Made by a program: the position numbers and the translations under genes. A model generated the notes under the pieces. That model made no database searches, was not told the origin of the DNA, and saw only the letters and a program-made list of their open reading frames with translations. 64,000 bases of DNA from Litorimonas haliclonae (GTDB lineage: Bacteria > Pseudomonadota > Alphaproteobacteria > Caulobacterales > Maricaulaceae), in contig NZ_CBCSCO010000001.1 in assembly GCF_965138505.1 (NCBI RefSeq), positions 310,001-374,000 of the forward strand, read 5' to 3'. This document shows positions 8,703 to 17,686 of the stretch, one piece after another (the first letter of the stretch is position 1; every line of letters starts with the position of its first letter).

Positions 8703-9911
8703 ATGACTGAGGCTTATATTTATGACGCGGTCCGCACACCGCGCGGCAAAGGAAAATCCGACGGCAGCCTGCACGAAATCACGGCGCTTAATTTGTCTGT
8801 TCAGGTTCTCCAAGCCCTGCGTGACCGGAATAATATCGATACGGCCGAAGTTGAAGATGTCGCTTTTGGCTGCGTCTCACCGGTTGGCGAGCAAGGCGCG
8901 GTCATCACGCGGACGGCCGTGATGAATGCAGGCTACGCCCAAACAACTGGCGGCATTCAGGTCAATCGTTTCTGTGCCTCAGGCCTCGAAGCTTCAAATA
9001 TCGCGGCGGCGAAAGTCATGTCGGGCGAATGCGACCTGACTATTGGCGGCGGCGTCGAGAGCATGTCTCGTGTCCCTATGGGCTCTGACGGCGGCGCTTG
9101 GCCATCCGACCCCGCCTCTGCCTTTCACAACTATTTCGTGCCGCAAGGCGTCTCAGCTGACTTAATCGCCACAAAATACGGGTTCTCCCGCGACGATGTA
9201 GATGCCTATGCCGTCGAAAGCCATAAACGGGCGAAGAAAGCCTGGGATGAAGGCCGATTCAAAAAATCGATTATGCCTGTCAAAGACGTCATGGGCGTCA
9301 ATGTTCTTGACCATGATGAAACTATCCGTCCTGAAACAGATATGCAAAGCCTTGGCGCTCTGAACCCGTCCTTCAAAATGATGGGTGAAAATTTCGGCTT
9401 TAACGGCGTCGCTATTCAAAAATACCCTGAGGTTGAGAAAATCAACCATGTGCATCACGCCGGTAACTCTTCCGGTATCGTTGACGGCGCCGCTGGCCTG
9501 TTAATCGGCAACAAGGAAGTCGGTGAACGTCTCGGCCTGAAACCACGCGCGCGCATCCGCTCAATGGCGTCTATTGGCTCAGATCCAACCATTATGCTTA
9601 CCGGTCCGGAATTTGCGGCTAAAAAAGCGCTGAAACGCGCCGGCATGAATGTGAATGACATTGACCTTTATGAACTGAACGAAGCTTTCGCCGCTGTTGT
9701 CCTGCGCTTCATGCAAGCCCTCGACATCGACCATAAAGATATCAACGTTAATGGCGGCGCAATTGCCATGGGCCACCCTCTCGGGGCGACAGGCGCCATG
9801 ATCCTCGGCACGATGGTGGATGAGCTTGAACGGGCTGACAAAGAAACTTCTCTCGTCACGCTCTGTATCGGCGGCGGTATGGGAACAGCCACAATTATCG
9901 AGCGCGTTTAA
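8703..9911 (+). CDS. Acetyl-CoA C-acyltransferase (FadA-like thiolase)
   Basis: A 402-residue thiolase, last step of a beta-oxidation turn. It has VNRFCASGLEASN with the nucleophile Cys, ELNEAFAAV, NGGAIAMGHPLGATGA with the catalytic His and CIGGGMGTA with the second Cys. AGGAAAGG lies about 10 bases before the ATG. It is followed after 25 bases by the fused hydratase-dehydrogenase, so together they form a classic fadAB-like pair. The other thiolase (7307-8482) differs in its Cys motif, so the two probably act on different chain lengths or in different pathways. Confidence 0.93.
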   Translation: MTEAYIYDAVRTPRGKGKSDGSLHEITALNLSVQVLQALRDRNNIDTAEVEDVAFGCVSPVGEQGAVITRTAVMNAGYAQTTGGIQVNRFCASGLEASNIAAAKVMSGECDLTIGGGVESMSRVPMGSDGGAWPSDPASAFHNYFVPQGVSADLIATKYGFSRDDVDAYAVESHKRAKKAWDEGRFKKSIMPVKDVMGVNVLDHDETIRPETDMQSLGALNPSFKMMGENFGFNGVAIQKYPEVEKINHVHHAGNSSGIVDGAAGLLIGNKEVGERLGLKPRARIRSMASIGSDPTIMLTGPEFAAKKALKRAGMNVNDIDLYELNEAFAAVVLRFMQALDIDHKDINVNGGAIAMGHPLGATGAMILGTMVDELERADKETSLVTLCIGGGMGTATIIERV

Positions 9912-9936
9912 TCGCAGCTGACGAAAGGATAAAATT

Positions 9937-12159
9937 ATGAGTGATTACAAAACAATTTCTATGGATCTGGACTCCGACGGAATCCTGACACTGACAATTG
10001 ATGTGCCAAACCAAGGCATGAATGTCTGGGACGAACATTTGATGTCCGAATTCCCTGACTTCGTAGAACGCCTACTCACAGATGACGATGTCAAAGGCGC
10101 CGTTATCTGCTCAGGCCGCGAAAATGCCTTTATGGCTGGCGCGGACCTTCGCATGCTGGAGCAAAATTCCGGGGAGTTGAACAAAGACTCCTTTGAACAA
10201 GGCATGACGCTTAATCGCCTATTCCGCCGGATGGAAACGGGCGGACATACCGTCCGCCAGATGCAACGTGAAGGCAAAAAAGCCAAACCTGTGGCTGTGG
10301 CTGTCGAAGGCCTTGCGCTTGGCGGCGGACTGGAACTCGTCCTCGCCTGTCACCACCGCGTCGTCGCAGACAACCCAAAAATCAAGCTTGGCCTTCCCGA
10401 AGTGCTTGTCGGTCTTCTCCCGGGCGGCGGCGGAACCCAGCGTACCCCTCGCCTCGTAGGTCTGCAAAATGCAGCGATGATGTGCACACAAGGCAAAAAT
10501 CTCGACCCGAAAAAAGCTTTGGCTCAAGGTCTTATCAATGAGGTCGTTGAGCCCGGCAAAACGGTTGAGGCCGCGAAAGCCTGGGTCAAGGATAACGCGA
10601 AAGGCGTGCTCCAACCTTGGGACGTCAAAGGCTTTAAAGTGCCTGGCGGCGCAGGCTCTATGAACCCGAAAGCGGTTCAGTTCTTTGTCGCGGCCAATGC
10701 CATGGCGCTGAAAGAAAGTAAGAATAACTATCCGGCCATTAAAGCCATCATGTCTTGCCTCTATGAGGGCACGGCGGTTCCAATGGACACGGCAATCGCT
10801 ATTGAAGTGAAATACTTCTGCAAGCTCTTGGCCGATCCTGTTGCCAAAAACATGATCCGCACTTTGTTTGTAAACAAGCAAGCGGCTGAGAAAGGTGCGC
10901 AGCGCCCAGAAGGCATCCCCACCGTTGAAATCAAAAAAGTTGGTGTCTTGGGCGCAGGCCTGATGGGGTCGGGCATCGCTCATGTGACCGCCAAGGCTGG
11001 CATGGAAGTAATCTCTCTGGACCGCTCTATGGAAGAGGCGGAGAAATCTGTCGCCTATACGAAAAAGATTTTGGACAAGAGCGTTTCTCGCGGTCGGATG
11101 ACGCAGGAAAAGGCCGACGCCTTCCTCGCCCGGATAACGCCAACAGATAATTACGACGACCTGAAAGACGTCGATCTGATTATCGAAGCGGTTTTTGAAC
11201 GACCGGACGTCAAAGCCGATGTCATTAAAAAGACAGAGGCGGTGATTGGAAAAGACGTTGTTTTCGCGTCTAACACTTCCACGCTTCCTATTGGCGGATT
11301 GGCCAAGAACTCTTCCCGTCCGGATCAGTTTATAGGAATGCATTTCTTCTCACCTGTCGAGAAAATGCCGCTCTTGGAAATCATCCCGCATGAGGGCACA
11401 GGCGATCTCGCTTTGGCCGCCGCGTTTGATTATAATAAGAAAATCCGCAAAACGCCTATCGTTGTGAAAGACGTACGCGGATTCTTTACCAACCGCGTCT
11501 TCCCGCCTTATGCGAATGAAGCCAGTCTGATGGTCACAGAAGGCATCAGCATGGCGCTTATCGAGAATTGCGCTGCGAACCTTGGTTTGCCAATTGGCCC
11601 GCTCGCCGTCTCCGACGATACGACGCAAAAGCTCGGTTACGACATCATGACCTCCACCCGCGAGGAAATGGGTGATGATTATGTGCCGTCTGGAACCGAA
11701 GAGTTCATGGATAATATGGTCAATAAATGGGACCGCGCAGGTCGCCGTTTCGGGGCCGGATTCTATAACTACGACAAAGACGGCAAACGTCTGGGACTGT
11801 GGGAAGGCATGACCGACCACTACCCACTGAAGGAAGAGCAACCCTCGCCCGAAGAAGTTATGGAACGGCTTTTATATGCTCAACTCATCCCGACTGCGAA
11901 TTGCTATGCTGAAGGCGTAGTTCCGGATCCGCAAAGCGCTGATCTCGGCGCTATCTTTGGGTGGGGCTTCCCGCCTTATACCGGCGGGCCGCTTTCCTAT
12001 ATCGACACAATCGGTTTAGAAGCATTTGTGACTACGGCCGATAATTTGGCGCAGCGTCACGGCGCGCGTTTCACGCCGCCGCAAATGTTCCGCGACAAGG
12101 CAAAGGCAGGCGAAACGATTTATGAGAAGAAATCGAAAAGCGGTAAAAAAGCCGCATAA
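9937..12159 (+). CDS. Enoyl-CoA hydratase / 3-hydroxyacyl-CoA dehydrogenase fusion (FadB/FadJ-like)
   Basis: A 740-residue bifunctional enzyme. Residues 1 to about 220 are a crotonase domain with NAFMAGADL, ALGGGLELVLACHHR and KLGLPEVLVG, keeping both catalytic Glu. From about residue 325 an NAD-binding domain begins with VGVLGAGLMGSGIAHVTA, then SNTSTLPIG and MHFFSPVEKMPLLEIIP with the dehydrogenase His, then the C-terminal dehydrogenase dimerisation domains. It carries out hydration and (S)-3-hydroxyacyl-CoA oxidation. AAAGGA precedes the ATG and the gene follows the thiolase at 8703. The order thiolase then hydratase-dehydrogenase is the reverse of E. coli fadBA, so I leave the symbol open. 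A strong terminator follows. Confidence 0.94.
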   Translation: MSDYKTISMDLDSDGILTLTIDVPNQGMNVWDEHLMSEFPDFVERLLTDDDVKGAVICSGRENAFMAGADLRMLEQNSGELNKDSFEQGMTLNRLFRRMETGGHTVRQMQREGKKAKPVAVAVEGLALGGGLELVLACHHRVVADNPKIKLGLPEVLVGLLPGGGGTQRTPRLVGLQNAAMMCTQGKNLDPKKALAQGLINEVVEPGKTVEAAKAWVKDNAKGVLQPWDVKGFKVPGGAGSMNPKAVQFFVAANAMALKESKNNYPAIKAIMSCLYEGTAVPMDTAIAIEVKYFCKLLADPVAKNMIRTLFVNKQAAEKGAQRPEGIPTVEIKKVGVLGAGLMGSGIAHVTAKAGMEVISLDRSMEEAEKSVAYTKKILDKSVSRGRMTQEKADAFLARITPTDNYDDLKDVDLIIEAVFERPDVKADVIKKTEAVIGKDVVFASNTSTLPIGGLAKNSSRPDQFIGMHFFSPVEKMPLLEIIPHEGTGDLALAAAFDYNKKIRKTPIVVKDVRGFFTNRVFPPYANEASLMVTEGISMALIENCAANLGLPIGPLAVSDDTTQKLGYDIMTSTREEMGDDYVPSGTEEFMDNMVNKWDRAGRRFGAGFYNYDKDGKRLGLWEGMTDHYPLKEEQPSPEEVMERLLYAQLIPTANCYAEGVVPDPQSADLGAIFGWGFPPYTGGPLSYIDTIGLEAFVTTADNLAQRHGARFTPPQMFRDKAKAGETIYEKKSKSGKKAA

Positions 12160-12178
12160 ATCAGTTTCCCTCTAAAGT

Positions 12179-12209
12179 AAAAGCGCTCCGGTTTGGAGCG
12201 CTTTTTTTT
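12179..12209 (+). terminator. Rho-independent terminator after the fadAB-like pair
   Basis: GCGCTCC / GGAGCGC with flanking A-T pairs, a 5-base loop and a run of eight T. It starts 20 bases after the stop codon. The complement has a shorter T run, so it may also help terminate the convergent MFS gene. Confidence 0.9.
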
Positions 12210-12232
12210 GCCTAAATTTACAAGATTAAAGT

Positions 12233-13684
12233 TTAAGGCAGAGGCACTTCTTCTTCAAAATTCCTATATCGCCCTAAGGTGAGCAGAATAGTCGCGCCTA
12301 AGATAAACCCAATCATCGAATAGGTTAGAACAGAATTATAATTTGGGGCATCACCTTTAATGGCGTTGAAAATTGCTCCCGCTGTTCCGGATCCGATCCC
12401 GAATGCCGCATAGACGAAACTATAAATCCGACCGTAAGCTTTCATTCCTAAGTAGCGAGAGACAAGAAATGCCATTAAGTCAAACTCAACGCCTGCCGCA
12501 ACGCCAACAAGTATTATAGCGAGTGAATTGTAGCCTTGCGACATATCCTGCATTAATATCCAGCACCCAATCGCAGGCACACCCATGAAAATAAAGGCCA
12601 CTAATGGGGCCCAAACATAATCCACGACGAGCCCGCCAAGCAGGCGTCCCACTACAACGGAGAACCCAATAAGGCCTAAACCCGCAAAACCCGAGGAGGC
12701 CAGTTGTGGGCTATACCCTTTATCCAGAAGAATATTTATGACGTTGATGATAATCCCGGAGACGCAAGCCCCGAGTAAAAGAAACGAAACTAGAATAACC
12801 CAAAAACGATAATCCCGAACGGTTTGTTTCAAAGTCAGTCCGGGCAGCGGCGAAGCATCACCAGGTTTTTCTCTAATGGTTTCAAAAGCAATGAATCCTA
12901 AAAGGAACACCGTCATTAGGACGGCGGCCCAGACAACGCCAACGGCTTCCAAGGATCCGGCGATCAAAGCCCAAACGCCAATGATCATTATGATTGGAAC
13001 AATCCAATTCTTCGAATTTTTGTTACTTGTCTCGCGCGCTGCAATCGCAGCTTCTTCTTTTTTGTCCCGGAAAAGCCAAAACGCCAAAGGTAAAGAGAGC
13101 AAAAGCGGCAGGGAGCCGACAACGAAATAGGCCATTCGCCAATCCATGACATCTATCACAGAGCGTATAAAAGGCGGGGCTAAAAACCCAAAAACGCCGG
13201 TCCCCGTCAAAGCAAGACCCAGGGCCAACCCCCGGCTCTTGTCGAAATTATTTACGATTGCCTTTGACCAGGTCAGTGGCAAGGTCCCCGACCCAAACAC
13301 GGCGGCTAGATAAAAAATAGTATAGAAAACAAGAGGGTTTTCATTGGTTAAACCCAGCGCCGCCGTTCCCAATCCCAGCATAATAATAGCCGGAATTAAA
13401 ACACGGCGCGCGCCATATTTATCGGTCAGACTTCCAGCCAAGGGGGCGCCTACCAGAACGCCCGCCGTCATAAAGATAAAGGCCGAAGTCGTCGTAACCC
13501 GGTCCCATCCGAACACTTTCCCTAGCTCAGGGGATATTGTGATTGTGGCGTAATAGGGAAGCGGAGAGAGGCAGAGACCAATCCCCACAAAACTGGCCAG
13601 AACAATGGGCCATCCGACGGCCCACTCCCTCACCCAGTTATGCCAAGCCGAAGGTGCGGTAGCGCTTTGAGAAATCTCAGTCAT
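12233..13684 (-). CDS. MFS transporter (OFA/monocarboxylate-like)
   Basis: A 483-residue inner-membrane carrier with about 12 hydrophobic segments and a central hydrophilic loop around residues 205-225 (RDKKEEAAIAARE). The loop after helix 2 reads GSLTDKYGARRVL, a variant of the MFS GxxxDrxGrR motif. The overall pattern resembles oxalate/formate antiporter-like and monocarboxylate carriers, so an organic acid substrate is plausible but unproven. Monocistronic: it converges on the beta-oxidation genes and diverges from the amine oxidase 66 bases away. Confidence 0.82.
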   Translation of the reverse strand: MTEISQSATAPSAWHNWVREWAVGWPIVLASFVGIGLCLSPLPYYATITISPELGKVFGWDRVTTTSAFIFMTAGVLVGAPLAGSLTDKYGARRVLIPAIIMLGLGTAALGLTNENPLVFYTIFYLAAVFGSGTLPLTWSKAIVNNFDKSRGLALGLALTGTGVFGFLAPPFIRSVIDVMDWRMAYFVVGSLPLLLSLPLAFWLFRDKKEEAAIAARETSNKNSKNWIVPIIMIIGVWALIAGSLEAVGVVWAAVLMTVFLLGFIAFETIREKPGDASPLPGLTLKQTVRDYRFWVILVSFLLLGACVSGIIINVINILLDKGYSPQLASSGFAGLGLIGFSVVVGRLLGGLVVDYVWAPLVAFIFMGVPAIGCWILMQDMSQGYNSLAIILVGVAAGVEFDLMAFLVSRYLGMKAYGRIYSFVYAAFGIGSGTAGAIFNAIKGDAPNYNSVLTYSMIGFILGATILLTLGRYRNFEEEVPLP

Positions 13685-13750
13685 TGTCGTCCCTGTCCTC
13701 TTATACTTTCCACATAGCCTTGATACGCCTCGCTAGGGAAGCTTTGACCT

Positions 13751-15157
13751 ATGACAAAATTGATAAATAGACGCAGCCTTTTAGCAGGAGCGTCTGCCGC
13801 TCTGGCTCTTCCTGCCTGTCTTAGCTCTAAGAAAAAAATGGATGCAGATATTCTTGTTTTAGGCGCAGGGCTCGCTGGGCTGAATACTGCAAAGCTTTTA
13901 ACCGAATTCGGAAAAGATGTTCTCGTCCTAGAGGCCAAGAGACGTGCAGGAGGACGACTTTATACAATCGAACATGAAAATGGTTACACAGAAGGTGGCG
14001 GCGAACAGGTGGGGGCAGGATATGCCCGTATTCTTGATTTGGCACGCCAGCTAAATGTCGGCCTCCTTCCCGAAAGCCGTACGCCTCGAACAACAGGTTA
14101 TGTCCATCAGGGAAAGTGGCTTTCTGAAGAGGAATTTAAATCTCTTTCTCCTTTCCCGGAATCCTTCAAGAACAGCCCTCCTGGGGCGCCTTTGTTTCAA
14201 ATAGCCGCAAGAGAAAATATTTTCGAAACAGCTGACGGATGGCTCACCCCGCCAAAAGGGGCCGACGAAAGTGTAAACTCTATCCTTTCAAAATATGGTT
14301 TCTCAGCAGGCGCTAAAGACATCATTGACCGCGCTTTAAATGGTAACGATATCGAAACCTACTCCATGTTGAACGTCCATCGGTCTCTACAGCTCTATAC
14401 TCAGTCGAGGCAAATGGGCCCCAGCTATTCAATTGAAAAGGGCTCTCAAAGCCTGCCAGAGGCTATGGCAAAATCTTTGCCACGCCCCATTCAATATGAT
14501 TCAAATATCTCCGGAATAAAAGTCGACGAGGAAGCCGTTGAAATTACGCTCGCTAATGGGCGCATTTTCCGCGCGGCCGAAGCAGTATGCTGCTTGCCTT
14601 TCGCGGCTTTGCGAAGGGTAAACATAGTGGCCCCTCTGTCGCAGGTGCAAAATCAGGCCATAAAGTCCCTACCCTACACACAAATTCTTCAATTTCATTT
14701 CAAAGCTAGCTCTGCTTTTTGGGAGAAGGACGGTCTGCCGGTAGATATGTGGTCTGACACACCGCTTGAAAGAATATTTTCCAATCTCGACCCGGACGGC
14801 AATCCTACTGGATTGTTCAGGTGTTGGATCAACGGCAAAGGAACAAAGCATTGGGCAAATCAAGATGCTAACTCCGCCAAAGCCGCGTTTCTGGAGAAAC
14901 TAGGCGAAATTCGTCCTTCCACGAAAGGGAGCATAGAAGACGTCAAGATTGTGGACTGGACGAAAAACAACCCTTTAGCCGGCGGCTCATATATGCACTG
15001 GGCGCCCGGTCAAGTTGAGAAATGGGCCCAAACAATGGGGGCCCCGGCAGGGCGATTACATTTTGCGGGAGAGCATTTAGGAGTTTTACATACGGGCATG
15101 GAGGCCGCGATGGAAAGTAGCGAAAATACCGCCCTGAGAGTGATGAACGGCTCTTGA
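13751..15157 (+). CDS. FAD-dependent amine oxidase, Tat-type lipoprotein
   Basis: A 468-residue flavin amine oxidase, which would oxidise an amine or a related C-N or C-C bond with release of H2O2. After the signal region come the FAD motif VLGAGLAGLNTA, LEAKRRAGGRLYT and, near the end, RLHFAGEHLGVLHTGMEAA, the conserved FAD-binding C-terminus. The N-terminus combines NRRSLLAGASAA (twin Arg at 7-8) with a lipobox LPAC (Cys23), implying folded export with FAD bound and anchoring as a lipoprotein. That location is inference from the signal. The Crp/Fnr regulator follows closely. The substrate is unknown. Confidence 0.88.
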   Translation: MTKLINRRSLLAGASAALALPACLSSKKKMDADILVLGAGLAGLNTAKLLTEFGKDVLVLEAKRRAGGRLYTIEHENGYTEGGGEQVGAGYARILDLARQLNVGLLPESRTPRTTGYVHQGKWLSEEEFKSLSPFPESFKNSPPGAPLFQIAARENIFETADGWLTPPKGADESVNSILSKYGFSAGAKDIIDRALNGNDIETYSMLNVHRSLQLYTQSRQMGPSYSIEKGSQSLPEAMAKSLPRPIQYDSNISGIKVDEEAVEITLANGRIFRAAEAVCCLPFAALRRVNIVAPLSQVQNQAIKSLPYTQILQFHFKASSAFWEKDGLPVDMWSDTPLERIFSNLDPDGNPTGLFRCWINGKGTKHWANQDANSAKAAFLEKLGEIRPSTKGSIEDVKIVDWTKNNPLAGGSYMHWAPGQVEKWAQTMGAPAGRLHFAGEHLGVLHTGMEAAMESSENTALRVMNGS

Positions 15158-15189
15158 AGCTCTCCAAAAAGCGAAGTAATAAATTTGTC

Positions 15190-15909
15190 ATGACGGAAAG
15201 ACGCGGACATTTGGCCGAAATGGCCCGGGACGAAGACAGCCCTGAACTCAACCACTTGTTTGCCGAAGGACGCGAGCGCCATTATAGCCCCGGCGAACAT
15301 TTGATTACTGAAGGCGAACGAACAGATTATTTTTACGACATATTGAGCGGTACAGTTGCCTTGGCCAGGAACGGGCGAGACGGCCGCCGCCAAATTCTTG
15401 CCTTCATGAGTGCTCGTCAGATTTTAGGAGCCTCCTCAACTCCGAGTTACCCAAACCTAGCGACGGCTCTGACCCCAGTAAGTGCCGTTTGCTATCCCCG
15501 CGCAGCTTTGGAGCGGGCCCTTGTAACAACGCCAAAGTTTGCATCGAATTTCCGCGTAGTTTTGACGCAAATCCTCGAAAGTGCCCACGATCATGTTTAC
15601 ACAATCGGGCAGCGATCTGCTGTTGAACGCCTCGCCTCATTTTTACTCTATTTACGAGCAAATCAGGCGCGTTTTTCGACAGGAGGGCCGCGAGAGAAAA
15701 GTGAGCATATTGAGCTTCCGATGACTCGTCTCGACATTGCCGACTTCCTGGGGTTGACAATTGAAACGGTCAGCCGCGCTTTTTCTGCCCTTAAAAAAGG
15801 AAATGTCATCGCCTTTCGCGATTCTCACTCTTGCGAGATTCTTAGAATTGATCGTATCCGCGAATTGGGCGGACGGGATGATTTCACCCAGCATCGTGGT
15901 AGCGCATAA
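15190..15909 (+). CDS. Crp/Fnr family transcriptional regulator
   Basis: A 239-residue regulator: an N-terminal cyclic-nucleotide-type beta-roll (HYSPGEHLITEGERTDYFYD, then LSGTVALARNG) and a C-terminal winged helix with LDIADFLGLTIETVSRAF. The ETVSR (ExxSR) in the recognition helix is the FNR-type pattern that reads TTGAT half-sites. The N-terminal Cys cluster of oxygen-sensing FNR is missing, which places it nearer FixK-like members; its signal is unknown. The ATG at 15190 is used; a TTG at 15154 overlapping the previous stop is possible but adds only a basic tail. Matching boxes lie at 15942, 21838 and 39698. Confidence 0.9.
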   Translation: MTERRGHLAEMARDEDSPELNHLFAEGRERHYSPGEHLITEGERTDYFYDILSGTVALARNGRDGRRQILAFMSARQILGASSTPSYPNLATALTPVSAVCYPRAALERALVTTPKFASNFRVVLTQILESAHDHVYTIGQRSAVERLASFLLYLRANQARFSTGGPREKSEHIELPMTRLDIADFLGLTIETVSRAFSALKKGNVIAFRDSHSCEILRIDRIRELGGRDDFTQHRGSA

Positions 15910-15941
15910 ACGCGTTTCAAACTCAATCACCGTTGAAAATA

Positions 15942-15955
15942 TTGAGATTTCTCAA
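15942..15955. promoter_or_regulatory. FNR/FixK-like box TTGAG-N4-CTCAA
   Basis: TTGAGATTTCTCAA is a perfect 5+5 inverted repeat with the 4-base spacer of FNR/FixK sites (consensus TTGAT-N4-ATCAA; one symmetrical change). It lies just after the Crp/Fnr gene and is centred about 65 bases before the ATG at 16014, close to the spacing of the boxes at 21838 and 39698 from their genes. Confidence 0.55.
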
Positions 15956-16013
15956 CTCCGAATGACGCAGAGGCGCTAAAAGGCATTATCAGATTAGTGT
16001 TTAGGAGAACCTT

Positions 16014-16514
16014 ATGGGTGCCGCAGAAAAGATGACAGTAAATCCGCTGAAAGAAGAAATGCCCGTCCTTGCCCGTCATGAAGGGATTTGGGAAGGGATG
16101 TATCGTCACTATGATAAGGATGGTAACAAAATTGACGAACATAAATCTAAATTGATTTGCCGATTCCCGACGGATGGCGGACCGCTTTACCATCAAACCA
16201 ATATTTACACTTGGGACGACGGTCGGACCGAAACTCGTGACTTTCCCGCGACCGTTCGCGAGGGACGCCTCTGGTGGGATAATGACTTTATTCAGGGCTG
16301 GGCCGCGGATATGGATCTTGATACTAATGGCCGCACAACTGTTTTAAACTGGACCCGCACAGGCGAACCTGACCTTTATCTCTATGAAATGATTCAAATA
16401 TCGGATGATGGGCAGAAACGATCTAGAACCTGGCATTGGTTCAAAAATGATGAATTATTCTCTCGTACACTCGTCGATGAACGGAAAATTAGTGACAGCT
16501 GGGAAGGTCACTAA
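16014..16514 (+). CDS. Uncharacterised protein, possibly DUF3598/lipocalin-like
   Basis: A 166-residue protein without signal peptide or membrane segment. It opens with a short lead and then HEGIWEGMYRHYDKDGN, followed by alternating short hydrophobic strands (KLICRF, YHQTNIYTW, RLWWDNDF, TTVLNWTRTG, YLYEMIQIS, RSRTWHWF). That looks like a small antiparallel beta-barrel of lipocalin type, and the first motif recalls DUF3598 proteins. A ligand-binding role in the surrounding pathway is plausible but a guess. AGGAGA lies before the ATG, an FNR-like box lies upstream and a terminator follows. Many Trp and Tyr residues would line a barrel. Confidence 0.6.
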   Translation: MGAAEKMTVNPLKEEMPVLARHEGIWEGMYRHYDKDGNKIDEHKSKLICRFPTDGGPLYHQTNIYTWDDGRTETRDFPATVREGRLWWDNDFIQGWAADMDLDTNGRTTVLNWTRTGEPDLYLYEMIQISDDGQKRSRTWHWFKNDELFSRTLVDERKISDSWEGH

Positions 16515-16547
16515 ACCTCCCTAACCCTAATTTTAAGCTTCCCTTAG

Positions 16548-16578
16548 ACCCTGTCACCAAACGGTGGCGGGGTTTTTT
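16548..16578 (+). terminator. Rho-independent terminator
   Basis: An 11-pair stem (ACCCTGTCACC with GGTGGCGGGGT, two G-T pairs), an AAAC loop and a T6 tail. It lies 33 bases after the stop of the gene at 16014-16514. Confidence 0.85.
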
Positions 16579-16733
16579 ATATTTAGTCTTCCGTTCCCGT
16601 CACTAAGGATGGACCAATTTGAACACAGAACTATAAGCAAGCGTAAGAGTGAGCCTTTTCAGCATGGCGATTAATTTATGATAAAGGTTGGACTTCACCG
16701 CCTATGAAGAGGGATCAGTCCATCTATGCCATT

Positions 16734-16760
16734 AAAAAAGGGACGCAAAACGCCCCTTAA
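16734..16760 (-). terminator. Rho-independent terminator of the 21.8-16.8 kb operon
   Basis: On the minus strand AAGGGGCG pairs with CGTCCCTT (one G-T pair) around a 5-base loop, followed by T6. It lies about 24 bases after the DUF1838 stop codon. The 155 bases between this and the plus-strand terminator hold no gene I can see. Confidence 0.8.
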
Positions 16761-16783
16761 TTAAAATTTATCTCTGTTCAATT

Positions 16784-17686
16784 TTACCGTTCAGGGAGTT
16801 GAACCTTACCTTCTTTGACATCCTTAAAATACTGCCAGCTCGTCACGTTCTTACGAGGGTCATCTCCCGGAGGAGGAGAGGAATATTCCGGATAGTTATT
16901 TTTAATTTCAGCCTTCATAGTCTCGCTAAGATCGTCAAAACTTTCTAGCTTACGTCCTGCCGTATGCATATACATGATACCTTCGCGGCCTTGCATATTC
17001 ATCCAAGGTAACCAGTCGCTGATCCGCTCCCAACCAACATGCACTATTGCTGAATCTTTTGTGTCGTCTTTCAATTCTGCAGTGTCGCCAAAGAAATTGA
17101 ACATTTCGGTTGCATGATACGTGCCGCCAATTTCTTTTTGGTATTCGCTTGCCAATGGGTTTGGATAAAAAAGTGGAACGGTGAAACTCATGAAGAACTT
17201 ATCGTCAAGGACTTCAGTGCCAAGTTTAAAATCTTCCCCTGAGCGGGTTTTAAGATACTGGCTGTGATTGACGGGATCATTCGCAACATGAAGCACTTCC
17301 ACTTCTTCACCCGTCCACGGGTTTTCCCACATTTTAAGAACCTCATTTGTCTTGGGATCTTTATAAAGTAGAATTTCACGGCTGACGAGTTTGTAGCCGA
17401 CTCCACGTTCAGCATCTTCAACTGTGCGGCAAGAACGAATATTCATGCCCTCGACGTTGAAGAGGTGTTTATCACGCTCGCCCATACGGCGGGAATATGC
17501 CCGACCATACCAATAAAATGTTTCTGGTTTGTCATCGACTGTGGAGCACTGAATTTTACGCATAGCAGAAAGCGCGTCTTGCGGATTATCGAGATTTAGC
17601 TCTGCTGCTTGGGCCGGCACGAATGTCCCCGCTAGACACGCCACGGCGGCCCCCAAAAGAACTTTTTTAAATTTAGTTGTACTCAT
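16784..17686 (-). CDS. Secreted DUF1838 family protein
   Basis: A 300-residue protein with a signal peptide (KKVLLGAAVACLAGTFVPA, ending AQA). The mature part has features I associate with DUF1838: YWYGRAYSRRMGERDKHLFN, GMNIRSC and WENPWTGEEVEVLHVANDPV. No enzymatic role is established for the family that I know of. Start: ATG at 17686 with GGAGG just upstream; the frame also runs up to 17731 but without signal-peptide logic. It overlaps the end of the CpcT/CpeT-like gene by 14 bases and both are exported, so they may act together in the periplasm. Last gene of the operon, before a terminator. Confidence 0.75.
   Translation of the reverse strand: MSTTKFKKVLLGAAVACLAGTFVPAQAAELNLDNPQDALSAMRKIQCSTVDDKPETFYWYGRAYSRRMGERDKHLFNVEGMNIRSCRTVEDAERGVGYKLVSREILLYKDPKTNEVLKMWENPWTGEEVEVLHVANDPVNHSQYLKTRSGEDFKLGTEVLDDKFFMSFTVPLFYPNPLASEYQKEIGGTYHATEMFNFFGDTAELKDDTKDSAIVHVGWERISDWLPWMNMQGREGIMYMHTAGRKLESFDDLSETMKAEIKNNYPEYSSPPPGDDPRKNVTSWQYFKDVKEGKVQLPER

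Noticed and set aside
10219..11343. A 374-codon open frame on the minus strand within the fadB/fadJ-like gene
   Set aside because: It lies wholly antisense to a clear enzyme gene and its translation is rich in His, Arg and Phe with no family motif. This is the usual mirror of a codon-biased gene.
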